From CAVQAH01 sp963784195 (GTDB lineage Bacteria > Acidobacteriota > Vicinamibacteria > Vicinamibacterales > 2-12-FULL-66-21): a DNA stretch of 64,000 nucleotides. Shown piece after piece: positions 41,325-50,909 of this stretch. The stretch's first letter is position 1. Each line of letters begins with the position of its first letter. The DNA lies in assembly GCA_963784195.1 (NCBI GenBank), contig CAWARA010000038.1:36248-100247 (forward strand). The letters are read 5' to 3'. The notes under the pieces were generated by a model that ran no database searches, was not told the DNA's origin, and saw only the letters and a program-made list of their open reading frames with translations. The position numbers and the translations under genes were made by a program.

Positions 41325-44093
41325 ATGATGAGGTGCCGTCCCGCGCTGCGACTGCTGACCGTGGTAGCTATCGGCATCCTGCCAGCCGGGACGAATGGCA
41401 GTCAGAGCGTTTCGCGCGTCGCGAAAACGCCTATAGCGGAGAGCGGCCTCGCCCTCGAACGCAGAACGCATCCAGGTGCATTCTTCGATGTGGTTGGGCG
41501 GCGCGCGGGTGTCTTCGGTTACGAGCACCGTGGATTCGAGGCGTGGATCTACCCGCTGAAAATCCTGGAAGACTTCCGCCTGTCATTCAGCCTCGAGGGT
41601 TATCCGCTGGAAGTACCCGCAGAAGAAATGCTTGCCAACGTACGGGTGACGCCTGAGGCGACGATCTTCACGTACAGCCACGCCGCCTTCAGCGTTCGTC
41701 AAATCATCTTCGTTCCGCTCGATGATCCGGCGGTGGTGATGTTGCTGGACGTGAGCACGACGCTGCCGATCCGCATCACCGCGGCGTTCCGGCCGCGACT
41801 CAGATTGATGTGGCCGGCAGGTCTGATGACGCCGTACGTTTCCTGGGACGACAGCGAGCGCGTCTATGCGCTCACGGAGGAGAGTCGGCGATTTGCGGCT
41901 GTCGTCGGCTCTCCAGCGGGCCGCGACGTTTCCCTCATGCCGTATCAGGAGGAGCCGCGCGACGTGCCGGTTCGTTTCGTGGTCGAAGCGACACCGCGTC
42001 AAGCCGCCGACGAGTTCATCCCGATCGTGATCGCGGGCAGCGTCGAAGGCGCCGACGCGGCCAGGGCGACGTGGCGCAAGGTCCTCAACGGGATTTCACA
42101 GCTCCAGAATGCGACCGTCACCCACTATCGCGGTGTCGCCGAGCAGACGACGAAGGTGTCCACGCCGGTCGAGCAGCTGGACACGGCGTTCGCATGGGGA
42201 AAGATCGGGATCGACAAAGGAGTCGTGAGCAATCCGCTGCTCGGCACCGGTCTCGTCGCCGGCTACCGCACGTCCGGCGAGAGCGAGCGGCCGGGATTTG
42301 CGTGGTTCTTCGGACGCGATGCGCTGTGGACCGTGCTCGCATCGACCTCGGTCGGCGACTTCGACACCGTGCGCACGGCACTCGCGTTCCTGAAGAAGTT
42401 TCAGCGAGACGATGGCAAGATTCCGCACGAGATCTCCCAGAGCGCGTCGCTGATTCCGTGGTTCACCGATTACCCGTACGCATGGGCAAGCGCCGATGCG
42501 ACGCCGCTGTACGTGATCGCACACGCCGATTACTGGAGGGCGACAGGAGACGTCGCGTTCATCCGCACGCAGTGGGACTCGATCGTCAAAGCGTACCGGT
42601 TCAGCGCCGCGACGGACAAAGACGGCGACGGCCTCATCGAGAACACCGGCAACGGGCATGGATGGGTCGAAGGCGGCGCGCTCTATCCGGCGCACGAGGA
42701 GATCTACATGCAGGGCCTGTGGTGTGAGGCGCTGACGGGCATCGCGGAGCTTGCTGGTGTGATGCAGGATGCTGCGACGGCGTCGGGCGCAAAGGGCGCC
42801 ATCGACAAAGTTCGTCAGGCCATGGAGCGCACCTATTGGCTGGACGATCGCGGTTTCTATGCGTTCGCGACGAAGGAGCGTCAGACGAAGCCGTCGGTCG
42901 CCGAACCCGGACCAGAGCGGGCACGTCGTCAGAAGCGGCTGGACGAACTGAGCGCGCGGGACCTCGTCGACGAGGACACGGTGCTGCCAGCGGTGCCACT
43001 GTGGTTTCGAACGGCCGACGATGCGCGTGCGCAGCGGGAGATCGATCGACTGGGAAGCGGTTCGCTCGCTACCGACTGGGGCGTCCGTCTGCTGTCGGCC
43101 GACAGCGCACTCTATGACCCGCTGTCCTACCACTATGGCTCGGTATGGCCCCTCTTCACCGGGTGGGCGTCCATGGCGGCGTATCGCTACGGCCGCCCGC
43201 ACGTCGGCTATCAGGCACTGACGGCAAACGCGAACCTGACATTCACGGGCGCGCTCGGTGACGTAACGGAGTTGTTGTCCGGCGATTTCCACGTGCCGTT
43301 CGGACGCTCGTCGCACCACCAGGTCTGGTCGGAGGCCATGGTGGTGACCCCGTTCGTCCGTGGCCTGCTGGGTATTGAGGTGGCTGCAGGCGGCCGCGAG
43401 CTGCGTTTCGCGCCGCAGTTGCCTGCAGACTGGGACCGCGTCTCTGTGGTCAACATTGCCGCCGGCGAGAGCCGGTACGATTTACAACTCGAGAGAAGCG
43501 GGAGCCGGCTGACGATCACCGCGTCAGCGAGATCGGCTGGCGGAAGCACGACATCACCTCCCGTGCGCCTCGTTGTTGCTCCGGCCTTTCCGCTCGATGC
43601 GATCGTTCGGTCGGTGACGGTTAACGGACGCCGCACGCCGTTCAAGATGCAGCAGATGGGTGACGTGCAACAGGCGCAGGTCACGCTCGACACCCCGAGT
43701 GCGCAGACGTCGATCCAATTCGAGTATGCCGGGGGGACCGACGTCTACCGCAAGATCGAGGCGCCCGCGCCAGGCGCCGAGAACAGCGGGTTACGAATCC
43801 TGCGCTCGACGGCGACAACGAACCAGTTAAAGCTCGTTTTGGAAGGACGCGGCGGCAGGTCATACTCGCTCTTCGTGCGCACGCCGCGGCGGGTAGGCGA
43901 GGCACCGGGCGTGAAACTGACGCCAACCCGTGGCAGCGACGTGCGAGCCGAGATTGCTTTCGAGGGGCCGTCAGACCGCTATGTTCGGCGCGAGGTCGTT
44001 GCTGCCGCTTGCGGCCCGGTGATGCCGTGTGCTTGTGAACAAAGACTCGCAGAGATCCGCTTGCAGAAATCGCGGAGACACCAGACGGGCTGA
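41325..44093 (+). CDS. Six-hairpin glycosidase, glycogen-debranching/amylo-alpha-1,6-glucosidase-like
   Basis: An intact 922-residue protein with a signal segment (LRLLTVVAIGILPAGTNG). An N-terminal beta-sandwich (residues 40-270) is followed by an (alpha/alpha)6 barrel (about 280-700). Barrel features are FAWFFGRDALWTVLAS, KFQRDDGKIPHEIS, DKDGDGLIENTGNGHGWVEG and YHYGSVWPLFTGWASMAAYR, with the acidic residues D in FGRD and E in GWVEGG as catalytic candidates. A C-terminal beta domain follows. The family removes glucose or related sugars from oligosaccharides in the periplasm. The last 25 residues (VMPCACEQRLAEIRLQ and on) look unlike the rest and lie next to the IS21-like debris, so the natural C-terminus may have been replaced. 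Confidence 0.8.
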   Translation: MMRCRPALRLLTVVAIGILPAGTNGSQSVSRVAKTPIAESGLALERRTHPGAFFDVVGRRAGVFGYEHRGFEAWIYPLKILEDFRLSFSLEGYPLEVPAEEMLANVRVTPEATIFTYSHAAFSVRQIIFVPLDDPAVVMLLDVSTTLPIRITAAFRPRLRLMWPAGLMTPYVSWDDSERVYALTEESRRFAAVVGSPAGRDVSLMPYQEEPRDVPVRFVVEATPRQAADEFIPIVIAGSVEGADAARATWRKVLNGISQLQNATVTHYRGVAEQTTKVSTPVEQLDTAFAWGKIGIDKGVVSNPLLGTGLVAGYRTSGESERPGFAWFFGRDALWTVLASTSVGDFDTVRTALAFLKKFQRDDGKIPHEISQSASLIPWFTDYPYAWASADATPLYVIAHADYWRATGDVAFIRTQWDSIVKAYRFSAATDKDGDGLIENTGNGHGWVEGGALYPAHEEIYMQGLWCEALTGIAELAGVMQDAATASGAKGAIDKVRQAMERTYWLDDRGFYAFATKERQTKPSVAEPGPERARRQKRLDELSARDLVDEDTVLPAVPLWFRTADDARAQREIDRLGSGSLATDWGVRLLSADSALYDPLSYHYGSVWPLFTGWASMAAYRYGRPHVGYQALTANANLTFTGALGDVTELLSGDFHVPFGRSSHHQVWSEAMVVTPFVRGLLGIEVAAGGRELRFAPQLPADWDRVSVVNIAAGESRYDLQLERSGSRLTITASARSAGGSTTSPPVRLVVAPAFPLDAIVRSVTVNGRRTPFKMQQMGDVQQAQVTLDTPSAQTSIQFEYAGGTDVYRKIEAPAPGAENSGLRILRSTATTNQLKLVLEGRGGRSYSLFVRTPRRVGEAPGVKLTPTRGSDVRAEIAFEGPSDRYVRREVVAAACGPVMPCACEQRLAEIRLQKSRRHQTG

Positions 44094-44217
44094 GGCTATT
44101 TTCGCGAGCGCGATCAGAGATGTTCTGTCGCCGCTGCCGCGTGGCAGCACGGTCCTGGCTCCGTCCGTCGACCGCCGACTACGCACGCCGGGAACGCTCC
44201 CGCCGCTCTTACCCTGC

Positions 44218-44335
44218 CGCTCCCGCGCCGACTAAGGGATGCGTTTAGCGACATCTGCCAGGCGCACCGATGCGACTGGGGTTTTCAGAACGGCACGGAT
44301 CACACGGAAGTCGCGACTCGGTCCGTCGCGGAATC
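44218..44335. repeat. Left inverted flank of IS21-like element
   Basis: The reverse complement of this stretch matches 46118-46222 closely; the outer blocks CCCGCGCCGACTAAGGGATG and GCGTTTAGCGACAT are identical. The two copies face each other around the istA/istB remnants and behave like long terminal inverted repeats. Confidence 0.75.
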
Positions 44336-45265
44336 CGGCTGCGCCGCGCGTCGGCGCGCGACGGTGCGCGTGGAAACGGCGCCGGGCGACCAGCTGCAAA
44401 TCGACTTCGGTCAGAAGCGGCTGCAGATCGCCGGGGTGCGCGTCCGCATCTTCCTACTTGGTCGCGGTGCTCAGTTACTCCCGCCGCCTCTTCGTCAAAG
44501 CGTTTCACAATGAGCGGCGGCGCCGACTGGCGCGAAGGGATCGCGGCTGCGCTGACGTATTTCGGTGGCGTGCCGCGCACTCTGCTCGGGGACAATGCGC
44601 GGCCGCTGGTGCGTCGGCGCGCGATCGCGCGACGGGCACGTCGATCTTCCATACGGCCTATCTCGCGTTCTGTCGCGACTGGGACGTGCAGCCGCGCGCC
44701 TGCGCACCGTATCGCGCACGACGAGGGGAAGACTGAAGCGGGCGTGAAATACGTGAAACGCAACGCGCTGGCCGACCAGGCCTCGACACCTTCGCGGCCC
44801 TCGAGCAGCACCTCGGCGGAGTGGATGGCGATCGCTGATCAGCGGCGCCACGGGACGACGCATGAAGCGCCGATCGTCCGCTTCGAGCGCGACGAGCGCG
44901 CGGTGCTACGCCCGTTGCCCGCCCGCGCGCTGCCGCGGCGGGCGCAGCGGCTCCGGCGCCGCGTGGCGCTCGATGCCTTCGATCGACGTCGACACGGTGC
45001 GCTACAGCGTGCCGCATCGCCTCGTGCGCGACCACGTGGACGTCGTGATCGACGAGCAGACCGTCCGGATGTTTCATGGGTCGGCGCTCGTCGCGACGCA
45101 CGCGCGATCGACCGAGCCGTTTGCCCGCGTGATCGATCCGGCGCATTACGCCGGTCTCTGGCGACGACCGGCAGCGATGCCCGATGCCGCTCACCGCTCG
45201 CCGCTCGCGCTAGCTGAGGCGAGATCTCGACCGACTATGCCGCAGTCGTCGCGGGCGGTGGCTAA
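44336..45265 (+). pseudogene. istA: IstA-type transposase remnant (IS21 family)
   Basis: The DDE catalytic part of an IS21 transposase is recognisable across frames: RVETAPGDQLQIDFGQKRLQ, LVAVLSYSRRLFVKAFH, FGGVPRTLLGDNARPLV, and KTEAGVKYVKRNALADQ. The C-terminus is STDYAAVVAGGG with the stop TAA overlapping the istB start (TAATG at 45263-45267). The N-terminal helix-turn-helix part of about 100 residues is missing and is replaced by the inverted flank. Several frameshifts are present (near 44450, 44600, 44740 and 44970). It is a decayed copy that cannot encode active transposase as read. Confidence 0.8.
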
Positions 45266-45905
45266 TGAGCGTCGTCATCCAGGCGCGCGTCGTCGAGCAG
45301 CTCACTCGGCTCCGTCTCCGCTACGTGGCCGAGCGACTGGACGCCGTGCTCAACGACGCCGCGCGGACCGAGCCGACGTATCTCGACTTTCTCGACGGTG
45401 TGCTCCGTCAGGAGGTCGAAGCCAGACAGTCGCACACGCGCAGCGACGGGTCTGAAGATCGCGCACTTCCCGACCGTGAAGACTCTCGATGATTTCGATT
45501 TCAAATTTCAGCCGTCTGTCGATCAGCGACTGGTCCGCGAGCTGGCGACCAGCCGCTTCCTCGCGCCAGGCCGAAAACGTCTTGATCTTCGGCGCGCCCG
45601 GCGTCGGCAACACGCATCTGGCGATCGCGCTCGGCCGCGCCGTCGTCGAAGCGGGCCACTCCGTGCTCTTCACGAGCGCCACCGCGCTCCTGGCCGCGCT
45701 GTCCAAAGCGAAACCGACGGGCAGCTGAGAAGATCGCCTGATGTTTTACACGAAGCCGAAACTGCTCATCATCGACGAGCTCGGCTACCTCCCGTTTGAA
45801 CGCCGCAGCGCCCACCTCTTTTTCCAGCTGGTCGCACGCCGGTACGAACGCGGCAGCCTATCATCACCACCAACCAGGTCGTCACGCAATGGGGCGCCGT
45901 TTTGG
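45265..45905 (+). pseudogene. istB: IstB-type ATP-binding helper remnant (IS21 family)
   Basis: The start ATG at 45265 overlaps the istA stop. The sequence VVEQLTRLRLRYVAERLDAV, LKIAHFPTVKTLDDFDFKF, the Walker A region FGAPGVGNTHLAIALGRAVV and the Walker B LLIIDELGYLPFE identify IstB. The Walker A lysine is replaced by asparagine (GVGNTHL instead of GVGKTHL), which should abolish ATP binding. Frameshifts occur near 45440, 45570, 45720 and 45865. The C-terminus is lost after VVTQWGAVF, where the repeated right-end sequence begins. Confidence 0.82.
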
Positions 45906-46310
45906 CTCCGACGGCGGTCGCCGGACGGAGTCAGGCCCGTCGCTGCACGAGCGCGGCACTGTCCTCCGCTCGAGATCTTGACGTGACACAGTCGATGATC
46001 GCTGCGGAGAGCTGCCGGTCACGCAGTGCCGGCCTTGGCTGGCCGAGGCCGTATGGAGCGAGGCCACGCGCTGCGCCCGCAATGCGCCGGGCGCCGGAAC
46101 ACGGGCGCAGCGATTCCGCGCGGCGAGTTCCTTCCGTGTGATCCGTGACGTTCTGAGAAGCAATGGCGCATCAGTGCGCCTGGCATATGTCGCTAAACGC
46201 ATCCCTTAGTCGGCGCGGGAGCGAGCGAGCGAGAGTATGAGCGGAGGCCGTTTTCCGGCTCGCGGAAGTCGGCGCTCGGTCAGCCAAGGCCGGCACTGCG
46301 TCGGCAGCGC
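45900..46310. repeat. Right flank of IS21-like element with inverted sub-repeats
   Basis: 46118-46222 is the inverted partner of 44218-44335. 45900-46095 is the reverse complement of 30755-30930. A 21-nt block around CCAAGGCCGGCACTGCG occurs in opposite orientations at 46021-46041 and 46281-46301. No gene is apparent in 45906-46345. Confidence 0.7.
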
Positions 46311-46345
46311 TGAGCCGACTCGAAGGAAAGATATTGACGATAGTG

Positions 46346-46386
46346 CCTCGCGAGCCACGAGCGACGACCCACGGACTACGGCTCAG
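46346..46386. repeat. Heptamer repeat, degenerate copy 3
   Basis: Read on the minus strand, GAGCCGTAGTCCGTGG follows 5 nt after the CRTAC1 stop, resembling the start of the elements at 8071 and 28912. The rest is degenerate. Its placement, directly 3' of a coding strand stop, is the same as in the other two copies. Confidence 0.5.
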
Positions 46387-46390
46387 GACC

Positions 46391-48092
46391 TCATTGCTCG
46401 ACGATCTTGACCACTTTCCTGGTTTCAACGTTTTTGACTCGTTGCACCTGACCCGACGGCCAGCGGATCTCGATCTCGTCGGCACGCGCCGCGGTTCCGA
46501 GGCCGAAGTGCAGACCGGAGGTCGTCGTGCGAATAATAGCTGGCCTGGCTCAGGACGACGCGGGCCTGGCGGGTGCCGCCGGCGGTAACGATCACCGTTG
46601 CGCCGATCGCCGATCGGTTCGACGCTTTGCCCTCGAGCGCAACCTGAACCCAGTTGTAGCCGCCTTTCGAGTCGTTCCGCAGTAACGACGGCGGCTCGTT
46701 CATGTTCATCACGAGCACGTCGACATCGCCGTCGTTGTCGACGTCGCCAAACGCTGCGCCGCGGCTCGACCGTGCGCTGAGCCCGCCAGCAGCCGTCGAA
46801 GCGGTCGCATCCTCGAAACGAACGCCGTCCCTGTTTCGAAAGAGGACCCGCGGGCCGCGATGCGGATACTGCGGCAGCAGCTTCTCAATCTCGGGGTACA
46901 CGTTGCCGGTCACATAGAACAGATCGGCGCGCCCATCGTTGTCGAAGTCGGTCAGGCCGACGCCCCACTCGACGTGGCGGTTCTGCACGTTCAGCCCCGC
47001 CGCCATCGCGGTGTCCTCGAAGAGTCCCTTTCCGAGGTTGCGGTACAGCGACGGGATGTCGTCGGCGAAGTGCGTCTTGACCAGGTCGATCAATCCGTCG
47101 TTGTTGTAGTCCCCCGCCGCCACGCCCATGCCGGCCTGCGCGGTGCCTTGATCGCTGTACGCGGTCCCGCTTTCGACGGCGACGTCCGTGAACGTGCCGT
47201 CGCGATTGTTCCGATAGAGAATCGCGGCAGTCGAATCCGACGCGACGTAGATGTCCGTCCAGGAATCGCCGTCCATGTCGAGGGCGAGCGCGGTCATCGA
47301 GTAGCGACCGGTGACCCGCGCGATACCTGACGACTCGGACACATCGACAAATTTCCCGTTCCCCTCGTTGCGATACAGCAGATTGGTGTCGGTCGGCAGA
47401 CCCTTCGGGCCGCAGTTCACCGGGATCCCCTTCCACGTGCAGTTCGCGCCACTCCCCGGCTCGGGTGCCGTCTTCAGATCGAACCGGAGGTAGTTGGACA
47501 CGAACAGATCGAGACGGCCATCGCGATCGATGTCCACGAACGTGCACCCGGATCCCCATCGCGGCGTCTTGCCGCCCAGCCCTGCACCGATCGTGACGTC
47601 CTCGAACCTGCCGGCGCCGCGATTGCGATAGAGCACGTTGTGGCCGAAGTACGTGACGAACAGGTCGGTCCAGCCGTCGTTGTCGTAATCGCCCGCGCAG
47701 ACGCCGGAGGCCCAGCCGGTGCGCCGGAGCCCGGCGAGATCCGTCACGTCCTCGAAGCGGCCTTTCCGTGTATTCCGATACAGGCGGTTCGTGGGTGCCT
47801 CGGCCGCGGGGAATGCCGCATCCTCCCGGCTGCCTTCCTTCAGCCTGGTTCCGCTCAACACGAAGGCATCCAGCCAGCCGTCGTCGTCCACGTCGACGAG
47901 CGCCACGCCCGATCCGTTCGTCTCGATGATGAACCGCTTGCGATCGAGGCCGCCGTACATCGATGGATGCACGAGCCCCGCTTCCGCGGCGACATCGGTG
48001 AACGTGACGGGCCAGGGCGTCGTTTGAGACGCGGGGATCGTCGTCACTGTCGCGGTGAGAAGGCTGAGAACGAAGACGAGAAGCGCGCGCAT
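46391..48092 (-). CDS. CRTAC1-like FG-GAP/VCBS and UnbV-ASPIC protein, one frameshift
   Basis: About 565 residues. ATG at 48092 (GTG at 48095 is also possible) starts a signal peptide (ALLVFVLSLLTATVTTIPAS). Propeller loops include DVDDDGWLDAFVLSG, DYDNDGWTDLFVTYF, DIDRDGRLDLFVSNY, DMDGDSWTDIYVASD and DFDNDGRADLFYVTG. The cysteine loop NCTWKGIPVNCGPKGLP is present. The frame changes near 46525; removing one base gives the proper UnbV/ASPIC end LHFGLGTAARADEIEIRWPS and a stop at 46391. It is the last gene of the operon 52490 to 46391. It is probably secreted; the role is unknown. Confidence 0.85.
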
Positions 48093-48119
48093 CACTGAGG
48101 TCTGACGGTGAAGAGCGGC

Positions 48120-49160
48120 TCACTTGCCAGACGACTGCAGCCGCTCGGCGATCTCGAACTCGCGCTTCGCCTCTTCGGTGCGTCCCATCTGCTGCAGGAG
48201 CTGAGCCAGCTGGTAGTGGGCCGATCGATTGTTGGGATCGTATTGAATGCCACGGCGCAGCATGCCCTCCGCCGTCGACGGTTGTCCTTTCTTTATGTAC
48301 GCGCGGCCCAGGAGGATGTACGGTCCGCTGTAGAACGGATTCAACCAGAGCGACTTCTGCAATGCGGCAATCGCTTCATCGATGCGCGAGGCCCGCAGGT
48401 GCGCGTCCCCGAGCTGGAACAGCGCCATCGCATCACCGGGATTGATCGACAGCTCGCGCTCGCTGAGCGAGATGGCCTCGTCCAGCCGTCCCCTGAAGAG
48501 CGCCATCTGTCCGAGCAGGTAGTGGGCGCGAGGAATTCGCGGATCCTTCTCCAGCGCTCGTTTCAGTTCGGCTTCGGCGAACGGCTCCATCTCGAGGCGA
48601 ATCATCATCTGCGCGGCGACGAGATGGGCGGCAGCGGACTCCGGTTCGATCTGGAAGGTGCGCGCCAGCGAAGCCCGCGCGGCGTCGGGCTGTCGATTCT
48701 GGATGTACGCCATTCCCAGGATGTAGCCCAGCTCCAGATTGTCTGCGGCCCAGTTGCGTGTCTCTTCGAGGAGGGGGATGGCCTCGGCAAAGCGTCCGGT
48801 CAGGTAGTAGCACAAGCCGAGGACCTGCACCGTCTCGCGCTGTTCGACCGATCCTGCGGGCAGGCCATCGCGCAAACCGGCCAGCAAATCGATCGCGGCG
48901 CGGTGATCGTCCGCATGGTAGTACGCGACGCCGAGCAGATGTCGGACTTCAGGAGCACTGGCATCGAGCGCGCGTAGCGCTCCGATAGCCTCCCGAGGCT
49001 TGCCGTCGTTGATCAGCGCGCGCGCGGCCGCCAGTGCGGCCTTCAGGTCACCAGCTCCTGGAGCGGTCGTGGGCGATTGCCCGATGGCCCCGGCCATCAG
49101 TGCGGTCGAACCGATGACGATGCTTGCGACGACGGCCGAGGCGAAACGCGCGATATGCAT
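48120..49160 (-). CDS. Secreted TPR-repeat protein
   Basis: An intact 346-residue protein. ATG at 49160 lies 1 nt after the stop of the upstream CRTAC1 gene and begins a signal peptide (HIARFASAVVASIVIGSTAL); a longer in-frame ORF exists but would read through that gene. About eight TPR units follow (APEVRHLLGVAYYHADDHRA, PRAHYLLGQMALFRGRLDEA, FYSGPYILLGRAYIKKGQPS). It is the third gene of an operon in which TPR and CRTAC1 genes alternate. It is likely a binding scaffold for the CRTAC1-type partner. Confidence 0.87.
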   Translation of the reverse strand: MHIARFASAVVASIVIGSTALMAGAIGQSPTTAPGAGDLKAALAAARALINDGKPREAIGALRALDASAPEVRHLLGVAYYHADDHRAAIDLLAGLRDGLPAGSVEQRETVQVLGLCYYLTGRFAEAIPLLEETRNWAADNLELGYILGMAYIQNRQPDAARASLARTFQIEPESAAAHLVAAQMMIRLEMEPFAEAELKRALEKDPRIPRAHYLLGQMALFRGRLDEAISLSERELSINPGDAMALFQLGDAHLRASRIDEAIAALQKSLWLNPFYSGPYILLGRAYIKKGQPSTAEGMLRRGIQYDPNNRSAHYQLAQLLQQMGRTEEAKREFEIAERLQSSGK

Positions 49161-49161
49161 G

Positions 49162-50904
49162 TCACTGCCTGCCGGACGGCGTCGTAGCCGGCCGGCCGCT
49201 TCCTTCCTTGATCGTGTGGTAGCGATCGATGGCGAGATCCGTCCACGCCTCTTCCAGGCCATTCGGCCAGCGTACTTCAACGCGTTCAATGGCGCGCGCG
49301 CTGCCGAGCCCGAAGAGCGCCCGGAGATCGTTCTGGGAGTAATAGCTGCCCCCGCCGCGGACTTCCAGCCACTGCGAGCCGTCACCTGTCACAAGCCGGA
49401 TTCTTGCGCCGATGGCGCTGCGGTTCGATTGTGTTCCGGTGAGCTTCAGCCCAATCCAGTGGCGCTCGCCAGCGTGATCGAGGCGGAACAGATCCGGCAC
49501 ATCGTTCACGTTGTTGACGACGATGTCGAGATCGCCGTCGTTATCGAAGTCCGCGAAGGCGGCCCCGCGTCCGGCCTTCGGCGTGGTCACCGGTGGCCCG
49601 AGCGTTTCGGTGACATCGGCGAATCGCCCGTTCCGGAGGTTGCGATAGACGACTTTGCGCTGCTGATAGCCGGCTTCTGTTTTCAGCCGCGCGACTTCCG
49701 GGTAGACGTGACCGTTCACAAGGAACAGGTCGAGCCAGCCGTCCGCATCGAGATCGATGAAACCGACGCCCCATCCAAGCCAGCGCGTGTTCAACCCCAC
49801 ACCGCTTGCAAACGTGCGGTCTTCGCACAGCGCCTCGCCGGTGTTCCGGTAGAGCGTCGACGTATCCCCGGCGAAATTCGTCTTGAAGATGTCCATCGCT
49901 CCGTCGCGATCGTAGTCGCCGATTGCGATGCCCATGCCGGCCTGCGGCTTGCCATCCTGGCTGTAAGCGCAACCGGCGTCCACGCCGATGTCGGTGAATG
50001 TTCCGTTGCGATTGTTCCGGTACATCGCACTGGGGTTCGAATCGTTTGCGACGTACACATCTACCCAGCCGTCATTGTCGAAGTCGACCGTCGCGACTCC
50101 GAGCCCGTACGTCCCTCGCGCCTTCGTGATGCCTGAACGCTCCGACGCATCCTCGAACGTACCGCGTCCGGTGTTTCGGTAGAGGACATTCTTGCCGCCG
50201 GGGAGTCCGGGCGGGCCGCACGCAACAGGAATGCCTTTGTAGCGGCACAAGCCGGACGAGGGGACCGGCGTCACCGCCAGGTCGAGATCGATGTAGTTCG
50301 CCGCGACGAGGTCCAGAAGCCCGTCGCGATCGTAGTCGAGGAATGCGCAACCGGCACCCCAGCGCTTGCTGGACTGCGTCACGCCCGCCGTGCTCGTCAC
50401 GTCTGCGAATGTGCCGTCACCTTTGTTCTGATACAGACGGTTCTGGCCCCAATACGTGACGAACAGGTCGTCATCCCCGTCGTTATCGTAGTCGCCGGCG
50501 CACGCGCCCTGTCCCCATCCGCTTTGTGCCAGTCCGGCTCGCGCGGTGACATCCTCGAACGTGCCGTTCCCCTTGTTCCTGTACAAGTGATTCGTAGGCT
50601 CTTTGCCTTTGGGGAACCCCTCGAGCACGGTGCCGTTGACGAGGAAGATGTCGAGCCAACCATCGCCATCGTAGTCGAGCGCGGCTGCACCGCAGCCGGT
50701 GGTCTCGAGCAGGTAAGTGTTCGATTTGTCACCGCCGTACACAGTCCGTGCGTCGAGCCCTGCCTCGCGAGCGATGTTCGTAAACGAGAACGTGGCGTCC
50801 GGCTTCGGCCGGACCTGACTGTCCTGGAACGCCATCCCCACGCCGGCGCTTATCGCGATCCAGGAAATGACGAGACGCGAAATCAGGAGTGACGCCCTCA
50901 TCAT
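49162..50904 (-). CDS. CRTAC1-like FG-GAP/VCBS and UnbV-ASPIC protein
   Basis: An intact 580-residue secreted protein with a signal segment (LVISWIAISAGVGMAF). Propeller loops DYDGDGWLDIFLVNG, DYDNDGDDDLFVTYW, DYDRDGLLDLVAANY, DFDNDGWVDVYVAND and DFDNDGDLDIVVNNV are followed by UnbV/ASPIC (RGGGSYYSQNDLRALFGLG, VRWPNGLEEAW). It carries the shared loop LCRYKGIPVACGPPGLPGG. The start lies 5 nt after the stop of the preceding TPR gene and the stop is 1 nt before the next. Because it is uninterrupted it is the best reference for the family in this window. Confidence 0.9.
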   Translation of the reverse strand: MMRASLLISRLVISWIAISAGVGMAFQDSQVRPKPDATFSFTNIAREAGLDARTVYGGDKSNTYLLETTGCGAAALDYDGDGWLDIFLVNGTVLEGFPKGKEPTNHLYRNKGNGTFEDVTARAGLAQSGWGQGACAGDYDNDGDDDLFVTYWGQNRLYQNKGDGTFADVTSTAGVTQSSKRWGAGCAFLDYDRDGLLDLVAANYIDLDLAVTPVPSSGLCRYKGIPVACGPPGLPGGKNVLYRNTGRGTFEDASERSGITKARGTYGLGVATVDFDNDGWVDVYVANDSNPSAMYRNNRNGTFTDIGVDAGCAYSQDGKPQAGMGIAIGDYDRDGAMDIFKTNFAGDTSTLYRNTGEALCEDRTFASGVGLNTRWLGWGVGFIDLDADGWLDLFLVNGHVYPEVARLKTEAGYQQRKVVYRNLRNGRFADVTETLGPPVTTPKAGRGAAFADFDNDGDLDIVVNNVNDVPDLFRLDHAGERHWIGLKLTGTQSNRSAIGARIRLVTGDGSQWLEVRGGGSYYSQNDLRALFGLGSARAIERVEVRWPNGLEEAWTDLAIDRYHTIKEGSGRPATTPSGRQ

Positions 50905-50909
50905 CGCGG

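Noticed and set aside
45720..45735. In-frame TGA in istB as another selenocysteine site
   Set aside because: Removing one A gives GQLEDRLMFYTKPKLL, the normal IstB sequence. This is an indel, not recoding.
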